Assembly: GCA_022457155.1 (NCBI GenBank)
Contig: JAJGOT010000114.1
Location: 1,195,001-1,259,000, forward strand
Direction: 5' to 3'
DNA from: Cladopsammia gracilis
Taxonomy: Eukaryota; Cnidaria; Anthozoa; Scleractinia; Dendrophylliidae
Length of the DNA: 64,000 nt
The stretch's first letter is position 1. Every line of letters begins with the position of its first letter. The position numbers were made by a program, and so were the translations under genes. Positions 57,301 to 64,000 of the stretch are shown one piece after another. The notes below the pieces were generated by a model that did not search any database, was not told the DNA's origin, and was given only the letters and a program-made list of their open reading frames with translations.

Positions 57301-58725
57301 GCTTACGAGAAGTTTCGACTATATTGATTTTACTGGAAGAAATTTGGTATTTTGGAAAAATGTTCTCTTAGGAGGGGTGGTCGCTTATGAGGGGTGGTCG
57401 CTTAGGAGATGTGGTCGCTTAGGGAGGTGGTCGCTTAGGAGGGGTGGTCGCTTAGAAGAGGTGGTCGCTTAGGCGAGGTGGTCCGCTTATGAAATGTGGT
57501 CGCACATGGAAGTTCACCGTATGTGTACATGTGAAAAAAATGTGGACGCGCTAACCCATTGCGGGATTTAAGACTTTAGAATGGCTAAATTTAAAGTAAT
57601 TTTGCATTTATCATTACAGGAAGCAAAGTTTACGATTTTGGTAAAACGCGAAAAATACCACTTCTGTCTGACGTCATCGATGCAGTGAAAGACGAAGAAC
57701 TGGTGATGTATTTAAACGTAAGTTTATTTCATTCAATGACTTGCTTTCGTTTTCAGTGGATTACATGCTTTACATGCAGTACAGTAGTCGATATGATCAT
57801 CGGTTCTAACGCTAACCCTAACCACTCAATACCATAACTTGAAATACCGGTTATAAGTCCCTCTTCCCGCTGATCAGCCCACCCGGTAATATAGACTATA
57901 AACTTAGAGAGATTTTCCTGCCTTGACTCAATTCATTGCTTCATCATGCTCGAAACAGTTTACAAATTAATCGTTGAATCAAACAAACGCCATGAGAACT
58001 TTTTGTAATGGAGAAAACCGATTTCAATCTGTTTCTTTTCCCTTTACATTTAGATGAAGCCGGGATATTTGCGAGACCGTACAGAGAGTGAAAAGATTGG
58101 AAAAGCCGTGGCTAAACTCATTGCCGCAAAAGGCGTCACCAATAAAGTTCTTCTTTCCTCATTTGACCCATTTAAGATCTTGGCTGCCAAAAAGGCGATC
58201 CCTTCTCTTGTTGTCGGTACATTTTACAAGAAAGGAATGTGGGACCAAAAAACTACTGATACAATTAAAAACCAGTTTGGAGATTTGCCTGGAATGAGAC
58301 AATGCCTGGAAAACGCACCGAACGGCACAAAATTGATGGATTTTCTCTTCGAAACTGGAGATTTGCTGAAGTCCACTAACTCCACTTATGTGGTCATGGA
58401 CTACAATATCTATAACAATCCGGACTTCTCGAACAATACTTTCCAGACGTTTAAAGAAAATTACAACCCAGAACTGAGCTTTGGCGCTTTCATCATCGAC
58501 AACTTGGCACTGACCGACGAAAAGAGGGAAGAGGACGATAAAATCCTTGATCTTCTCATTCAAAAGGGTGCTTCGGCATTGGTCACTGACAACATCCCAC
58601 GTCTGAGAAAAAAGCTCGGCCGGACAGACCACTCGACTGCAAAACCGACTTCAAAAGCTTCGACAAACAAGGCAGCTGTGCTCCTCTTCGTCATATCCCT
58701 GTTTGGTTTGTTTTTGCACTATTAA
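51345..58725 (+). CDS. Secreted GPI-anchored glycerophosphodiester phosphodiesterase-like protein
   Basis: Four exons: 51345-51647, 56372-56456, 57620-57717 and 58054-58725, with GT-AG junctions and matching phases (0, 1, 0); 385 residues. Residues 1-20 are a signal peptide. The GDPD domain follows: IGHHGNPAKFQENTIDGF (H54, H55, E63, N64), MEFDTFLTKD (E81, D83) and VVFHYDN (H96), then IPLLSDVIDAV. The C-terminus ends in a hydrophobic tail after Ser/Thr-rich sequence (AAVLLFVISLFGLFL), a GPI-anchor signal. Oddities: canonical HRG is HHG, the HD pair is H-Y-D, and the metal-binding Glu expected in NxExK appears as LNMK. Extracellular phosphodiesterase or GPI-linked binding is possible; activity is uncertain. 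Intron 1 holds a duplicate of the promoter and exon 1. Confidence 0.85.
52330..52960. repeat. ~106-bp tandem repeat array in GDPD intron 1
   Basis: About six units share CACAGACTCAAAAGTTAGAA, ACAGTACCACAGAAAAGTAC and TTTCATTTGAATGGTCACAC, with starts near 52421, 52529, 52635 and 52741. Further arrays of the family lie at 53459-53890 and 59160-59545. Confidence 0.85.
53030..53468 (+). pseudogene. Duplicated GDPD promoter and exon 1, broken
   Basis: ATG at 53324 begins a copy of the signal-peptide exon (MADALCFFLASFLVISSC). It has in-frame TAG and TAA stops and ends abruptly at about 53468, where sequence switches to the 106-bp repeat. The promoter (TATAAATA at 53245) and the upstream ACTGAAAGTCGACACATG block are also copied. 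The duplication thus covers about 51040-51490 of the functional gene. Confidence 0.8.
53459..53890. repeat. Second array of the ~106-bp repeat
   Basis: About four units, for example at 53500-53620 and 53690-53840, with TTTCATTTGAATGGTCACAC and ACTCAAAAGTTAGAACCA. The array begins exactly at the break in the duplicated GDPD exon. Confidence 0.8.
54986..55099. repeat. Cloverleaf-like palindrome B
   Basis: The outer stem is AACTATTAT/ATAATAGTT. Inside are GCGC-GAAA-GCGC, a long stem CGTGATATCGCCTAAT/ATTAGGCGATATCACG continued by TTAGCCGAC/GTCGGCTAA with apex GAGGCCGCAGGCCGA, and a small third hairpin near TTGAGCGC. The architecture matches palindrome A although the sequences differ. Confidence 0.8.
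55100..56371. other. Distal part of GDPD intron 1, no gene
   Basis: Contains CAACACATTG-type inverted motifs near 55100 and 55270 that may belong to the element carrying palindrome B, and poly-G runs at about 56095-56113 and 56148-56168. No coding sequence is seen. Confidence 0.5.
56560..57070. repeat. 21-bp minisatellite in GDPD intron 2
   Basis: The unit TGAATCATATGAACCTGTCT plus one base repeats about 24 times with T/C variants. Because 21 is a multiple of three, frames on both strands stay open through the array. They are not genes. Confidence 0.92.
57355..57500. repeat. GGTGGTCGCTTA tandem repeat
   Basis: About eight imperfect copies of GGTGGTCGCTTAGGA. Related strings at 56505-56545 and 57290-57315 suggest the 21-bp array and this array sit within one inverted-repeat element. 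Confidence 0.7.
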
Positions 58726-59159
58726 AGTACAGTTTACTGAAACATTTGCAACCTTTGTGGTCTTGGAATAGTGAATTTCAAGACTGACCGACCCGGACCT
58801 TCCCGCATATAATGTTGATTCAGTTGTTATCTCTGTTGCAATTAGCCGTTTAGTTTTGCACTATTATAGGTTATTAAAAAAACGTTTTGTTAATGATTAA
58901 GTAAGTAACCTATTGTTATAGAGATTGAAAGTAGGCAAGTTCAGACTAATTTTCAGCCGTCTCGGTGGCTTTCCCGAATCTCGGGGGTATGTGATCGGGA
59001 GACAGCCTTCTCCCCAGTTCCCTCGCCGTTTTTCCCCCTTTTTACTTCGCGAGTTCCCCACTATCTCGGAGCCTGGAACAGGCTAGCTGGTATGCAAAAC
59101 CCTTTATCTCCCAAGAGCGCCAAACATCAAATGCAAGAAAAATCCTAAATTTAATTTTG
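58726..59159. other. 3' flank of the GDPD-like gene
   Basis: Probably holds the 3' UTR. ATTAAA occurs at the stop and again near 58873. No other gene is seen. Confidence 0.45.
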
Positions 59160-59545
59160 TAAACTATTGAAAAACAAATGGCATCATGCAAAAGTACTGC
59201 CAAAGAGGTTTCATTTGAATGGTCTCACCATACAGATTTCGTCCACGGACTAAAAAGTTAGAACAAATGGTACCGTGCAAAAGTACTGCCAAAGAGGTTT
59301 CATTTGAATGGTCACACCATAGGATTTCATCAACAGACTCAAAAGTTAGAACAAATGGCACCATGCAAAAGTACTGCCAAAGAGGTTTCATTTGAATGGT
59401 CACACCATAGGATTTCATCAACAGACTCAAAAGTTAGAACAAATGGCACCAGCAAAAGTACTGCCAAAGAGGTTTCATTTGAATGGTCACAACATACAGA
59501 TTTCGTCCACGTACTAAAAAGTTAGAACTACACTACATGTCTCCA
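59160..59545. repeat. Third array of the ~106-bp repeat family
   Basis: Four units with GCAAAAGTACTGCCAAAGAG, TTTCATTTGAATGGTCACAC and ACTCAAAAGTTAGAACAAAT. The frame is open on both strands within the units but encodes only repeat. Confidence 0.85.
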
Positions 59546-59854
59546 TAATTGCCTCTGGGTGTGAAAGGGTTATTCAAGAGACAAAATCCCCCTCTCCTAA
59601 TTTTTTTCTGGAAACGACGATAAATAATATTGAAGGGCTGTAACCTGAATCATATTCAAACAAGAGAAATTGAGATTGTTTTCTCATGACAAAGACAATT
59701 CAAGTTACTGGATGTGGATATACACATGTTAAGTTGTTAAAATGATTGTACAATAAATAAACGTTTAGTTATTTCTTTTTTATTTATTAGTAATCTAAAT
59801 CTTTTGAATAAACCGAGCGCTTAAAATAACGGAATTACAATGCGAAACAGTTTG

Positions 59855-60150
59855 AAACTGGCGCGGCACATACAAGACCATCCGCCGTGGTACTGATGCC
59901 AATGGCTAGTATGCGCGCAGCCATATCACCCGGAAAGTCCGCTCACGTGACAAAACAGCCGAGTTTGCGCACTCGGCTCATGTTGCCGCTGTGTCCCCGG
60001 GAGGTGAAAACCATGAACAGCTGCTTCGTCCTTGTTAGGACTCATCAGCATGGCATATCCGTCGGACTCCTAACGACCCGAAAGCCGTGTTCTGGTGCTC
60101 TTTACTGCCAAGGCGAGTGCAAGCGCCAAAAGCACAAAAAAAAAACATAT
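59855..60150. mobile_element. GC-rich sequence block around the hammerhead, possible retrozyme or SINE-like insertion
   Basis: This block is clearly richer in GC than its flanks, contains local hairpins (GCCGAGTTTGCGCACTCGGC at about 59961-59980) and the hammerhead on the minus strand, and ends on the plus strand in an A-run at about 60138-60147. The size (about 290 bp) is in the range of small metazoan retrozymes, but only one ribozyme copy is present. The assignment is a hypothesis. Confidence 0.35.
60010..60054 (-). ncRNA. Hammerhead ribozyme candidate (type I, short stem III)
   Basis: Read on the minus strand: GCCATG (stem I), CTGATGA (core), GTCC-TAACAA-GGAC (stem II), GAA (core), GC-AGCT-GT (two-pair stem III with tetraloop), T (cleavage position after GT), CATGGT (stem I). 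Stem I forms six pairs, one of them G-T. The CUGAUGA...GAA core is intact and the cleavage triplet GUU is allowed. The one weak point is a G where A normally opens stem III (G-U instead of A-U). Hammerheads with a minimal stem III are characteristic of Penelope-like elements and metazoan retrozymes. Confidence 0.7.
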
Positions 60151-60469
60151 CTATATCAATGAAAACCCCACAAATAATGGTCTAGTTTCGTTTAAAATTA
60201 TCCCACTATAGTGCTCTTAGAGAAAAAGTACCGTATGTCCTCTAATAATAACCGTCCCTTGATTAATCGCCCGACATCTCCTCCACTTTCTTTTGCACTT
60301 TCCCAGTCAAGTTAAAAATTCACTTCTTGTAAAGGAAACTATCGTTACAATTACACCAACAGGCACAGGCTTCATATAGTTTTTTTTCTATAGTGACGTT
60401 CGTGTCTTTCCTTTATTTCTTGGAACTCTCTAATTAGCACATTAGTACCACCAGCAAGCAATATTTAAA

Positions 60470-60745
60470 TTAATCGCCCCCCTCCCTCCCTCCCTCCCTC
60501 CCTCGACTAATCGCCCCCCCCTCCCTCGACTAATCGCCCCCCCCTCCCTCGACTAATCGCCCCCCCTCGACTAATCGCCCCCCCTCCCTCGACTAATCGC
60601 CCCCTCCCCTCCCTCGACTAATCGCCCCCCCCTCCCTCGACTAATCGCCCCCCCTCCCTCGACTAATCGCCCCCCCCCCCCCCTCCCTCGACTAATCGCC
60701 CCCTTCGATTAATTGCCTCCCCGAATAATCGCCCCCTTGTGGAGT
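60470..60745. repeat. CCCTCGACTAATCGCCCCC minisatellite
   Basis: About ten copies of CTCGACTAATCGCCCCC with C-run and CCCT variations, entered by CCTCCCTCC repeats. The nearby TTGATTAATCGCCCG (60252) suggests it grew within an older dispersed repeat. Confidence 0.85.
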
Positions 60746-61911
60746 GAAAAAAAAATCGCCCCGGGGGGAGCCCATCACCCTGCTATCAGATAACCAAGAT
60801 GGAAATGGATGCAACAATTTCTTCAAGTTTAACGCATTGTGTCTTTGGACAAATTGTTAAAACTCTTGTTATGGTTGATTCTAACTTCGAAAATTAATAC
60901 TTAATTAGTACTTATCTCCCTCTGCGTTCTATAATCAATTCGTGTATGACAAAGGTACTTGCTAGTTGGGATCCCAAAACGTCAAAATGCCAGCTCGTTA
61001 AGTGTCTGTCTTAAGTTCTATATTTTATATACTGTAAAAAAAATAAATCACTGCCCGTCTTTTGTTTATTTAACTTACCATGATTGAAAACATAAACGGT
61101 ATGGACTTTTAAAACATAATCCATTCAAAAAAACTCCCTGCCAGAATCTCATCATCTCTGATAAATAATCCCAACCTCCAGAATTTCAAACCGGTACAAA
61201 AGTACCTTTCGCACCCGCCACATCAAATTGAACCTGAGCACCCACCCCCTGGGGTTGGATTCTACTGATTCTGTCATTTACCCATTTGAAATACAACAAA
61301 ACGAGAATAAATACGAAAAGCGACAAGAGCATGGTCATCATTGAAAAATTCCACGCTTTGCTGCGTACCGGCAGGTGGATAACAGCAATCTATAACAACA
61401 GATCTCGTCTTTTTTATCTCCCTCCTGAATCATGTGCACGTTCATAATTTTAGAATGTTAAAATCAGTTATATCTTTCCAAGTAAAAAAGCCTCATGATT
61501 GCTATTTCGTTTGAGGTCAGTGCGGTTGTGTTTGTTTTACGCACAATGCACTGGCCCCGGGACAATGGCTTAAGGATCTGTCAAGTTTACGAAAACAATT
61601 TCGGGTAAATCGCAAACTAGCAAAGCGTTGTTTTGTGGTAAGCTAAACTGATTTCTACCTCGAAGCTATACTTTTTTCGAACGATCGCGAAGTTAGTGGG
61701 GTCTGGGCAGGACCCGTCACGAACGTCTATCGATCGCCGATTTGTGTCCTCTTTTACGGTCGGAATAAGTCTGGAAATTCCACGGTTTCCGACAAGTTTG
61801 ATCTCTTTCCCCAGATCTCTTTCGTGTTTCAGTGGAGCTCATCCCTTGGATGCTTTAGCAAATTAAACGCTTAGAAATCAGTTCTTTTTACTGACTACAC
61901 TCGACGAACCA
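60746..61911. other. Upstream region of the multicopper oxidase gene
   Basis: No other gene is visible. The promoter and 5' UTR of the gene starting at 61912 must lie here or further upstream. I see no TATA box close to the start. Confidence 0.4.
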
Positions 61912-62080
61912 TGAAGTTGTTCCATGCAGTGTGCGTTTGGATTTCTTGCTTTGTGATTCAAGTTGTTTATACTGGTGCGTCGAAGACACGGACATACTAC
62001 ATTGCCGCTGTGGAAAAAGATTGGGACTACGCTCCGAGCGGCTACAACAAAGTGAAAGGCATTAAACTTGAGGACGACAG
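61912..62080 (+). CDS. First exon of a hephaestin/ceruloplasmin-like multicopper oxidase
   Basis: The exon starts at ATG 61912 and ends at 62080 before GTAAGACC, in phase 1. It encodes a signal peptide (MKLFHAVCVWISCFVIQVVY) followed by RTYYIAAVEKDWDYAPSGYN. That is the conserved start of the first cupredoxin domain in hephaestin, ceruloplasmin and factor V/VIII A domains (YYLG..E..W.Y.P). Vertebrate members oxidise Fe2+ at the cell surface or in plasma. The copper ligands lie in later exons outside the window, so activity cannot be judged. The rest of the window to 64000 is intron 1 with no further exon found. Confidence 0.75.
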
Positions 62081-64000
62081 GTAAGACCAATACGATTGAA
62101 AAGATCCAGTTATAATATATACCGTAATAATGGTTAGTGGTCATTTTATCTGACGATGTAAGTTACAGTTCCGCTCAAGCGAGACGAAGCGTGTGTGTGA
62201 CCTCATGCACGTCGGTCAAACTCTTCATTATAAATCAGGATTAACAGATCATGTTTCAGACGTTGAGTTTGATAATCGAACGGTTATGCAATCGTATCGT
62301 TTAATGGCTCTGATGCCTTTGAAGATACCAACATTGATATAGACGTACACGCTCTTCCTCTTTCACTATTAAACACAGACCCTTCAGGTTACCGGAACCA
62401 GCGGAAATTCGAGATCATTTGACTGATTGAACTGCTTTCAAGTGACTCAAGTTTTGCTTGAAATGAATTGTTCCATTGCTCAAAGTTGGTTCTTTTAGTT
62501 AGCGATCGAAGTTTTACATTCTTCTTAGGAACTGTATTTAAACCGTATGAGCATAGACAAGTAATTCTGAATGTGGACAAGGTTATTGTCTTTTTACTTT
62601 CGCTTTCTTGTTTTTTTTTTTCCCGGAAATTTTGTTTACACGACAAAAAAATCGGAACTTTGCATATTTTTGCAAATATATTAAAACGATGGGTCAGAGA
62701 AACTCGGATTTCGTTTGGTTAGCTTTGATTGAACGGGAAAGCGACGAAATGTGCCATAGAATTAAATTAAAGTATGACATCTTGTGACAATTCGATATTG
62801 CATAACATTTTGGACCACGTGTTTCTCTCAAGTACTTTGTTTTCAGCCATTTACGTATGGAATGAAATTGATGCGGATTCTTAATAGTTATTGCGATTTT
62901 TTTTCACGAATCGCAGATTAAGTTCGCGCTAAAAACTTCTCTCCATCACTGACACTAGACTACGGGCAGTCTCTCTTTCCCAGCTTATATTAGTCCGTCG
63001 AGCGAGAGAGAAACAACAGGGAAGAAAAGGAAACAGCGAGAAAGAAACAACAGAGAAAGAGAGACTGCTCGTAGTCTACCCAGACACTTTCAAGCAGCAC
63101 AATTAATTGCGAAAATCTACACCGAGCACATCACTTCAAACTAACAAAGACAATAATTGAATCGAAACGAATCAGTTCTAGGCATTAATAAGGTTCCGTT
63201 TGAAGGAGTCCGGTTTTCAGGTCCTCCGTGGTGTGCGCGAAGGAACGCGGGCGCACAAAACGGCTGGAAATCGATTACACGAAGAGACTGGTTACAGCGC
63301 AGGGAGCCCAGGCTCACACAACACGAATACTCAACGACAAAAACGGACAGTACACAGCTCTTATCTGATTTGCTGAGAAAACAATAGAACAAATATCACA
63401 ACAATGTACCCTAGCTCTGAAAACAATAGAGCTGCGTGATACAGAGGTCCAATGAAATTAGAGGTTGTAAAGAGCTGCGTGGTATCCGACAAAAATATGA
63501 TTTGTATGGGATTTTAAAATATTAAACTTGATAAATAAACAGCCATTTAAGTGTTCATACCTCATTAAATAATGTCTGCCTGTTGTTCATGGCCGCGTTA
63601 TGGCTTCTAAACGGCATTTTAGCGAGTTTTGGTATTTTTGGTTTGACTTCACCTAAAAGAAGTGTCAGAAGTAAAAGGAGAACTCGCAATTCCAAGACAC
63701 TCCCACGAAAAGCGACAAAAATTACCTTCAATCGGTTCCAATCGCTCCAAAACTTCGCTCGAGTATAGAGCGAGTCCGTTCCTTTCTATGCATCTCACAT
63801 TTAGCTCCAAAACCGCAGTCATCGCCTCATATTGACGATAAATACAACCAGAAAATTCAATGCTCTCTGGTCCTTGGATGCTTGGACATAAAAGCGAGTT
63901 GCGGGCGCCGTTGGCTTGGCTTAGTAGCCAGGCCGTTTGGTTCAAAACGGAGGGACACGAACAAAACAACCGTTGCAAAAACTGAATTCGCACGAGTACC
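62081..64000. other. Intron 1 of the multicopper oxidase gene (incomplete)
   Basis: No further exon was found. A hairpin of AGACTACGGGCAGTCTCTCT with its complement lies at 62957-63077. A dispersed repeat with GAGCTGCGTGATACAGAGGT at 63405-63490 matches, in inverted orientation, 45455-45525. The open frames near 63600-63990 face each other and look like repeat rather than coding. Confidence 0.5.

Noticed and set aside
63583..63993. Opposing open frames near the right end
   Set aside because: They overlap on both strands, have no domain-like content and lie in the intron of the multicopper oxidase gene.

Overview
The window looks like nuclear DNA of an invertebrate animal, most likely an anthozoan cnidarian such as a stony coral (inference). 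The genes are intron-rich with consensus GT-AG junctions and are close homologues of animal proteins. The space between them is packed with Penelope-like, DIRS and LINE retroelements and many short inverted-repeat (MITE-like) elements. No bacterial-type operon, CRISPR array or rRNA gene is visible. Species identity cannot be settled from sequence alone.

Layout. 0.8-6.5 kb: a Penelope-like element (reverse transcriptase plus GIY-YIG nuclease) as a nearly perfect head-to-head palindrome with two 2,652-bp arms. 6.6-8.3 kb: nested MITEs and the 3' end of a LINE carrying a hairpin insertion. 8.6-13.3 kb: a complete DIRS retrotransposon (gag, RT/RNase H/methyltransferase, tyrosine recombinase) with inverted terminal repeats and an internal complementary region. 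13.3-23 kb: repeats, plus one intronless 172-residue orphan gene on the minus strand. 23.2-29.6 kb (minus): a TMEM216 homologue. 29.8-31.9 kb (plus): an LRRC51 homologue, head-to-head with TMEM216 across about 160 bp that contains a perfect palindromic X-box (RFX site). 33.6-40.7 kb (minus): a complete five-exon NIPA2-like magnesium transporter. 40.7-51.2 kb: repeats. 51.3-58.7 kb (plus): a secreted, probably GPI-anchored protein related to glycerophosphodiester phosphodiesterases; its promoter and first exon are duplicated inside its own first intron as a pseudogene. 59.2-61.9 kb: repeats, including a strong hammerhead ribozyme candidate on the minus strand. 61.9 kb to the end (plus): first exon and part of the first intron of a hephaestin/ceruloplasmin-like multicopper oxidase.

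How they relate. TMEM216 is a ciliary transition-zone protein and LRRC51 is a plausible cilium-associated gene, so the shared X-box promoter suggests joint control by RFX factors. The other host genes look like independent housekeeping or secreted functions. The main structural novelty is in the repeats: a textbook-like hammerhead core at 60.0 kb, a degenerate hammerhead-like fold at both outer ends of the Penelope palindrome, and two unrelated sequences with the same three-hairpin cloverleaf design.
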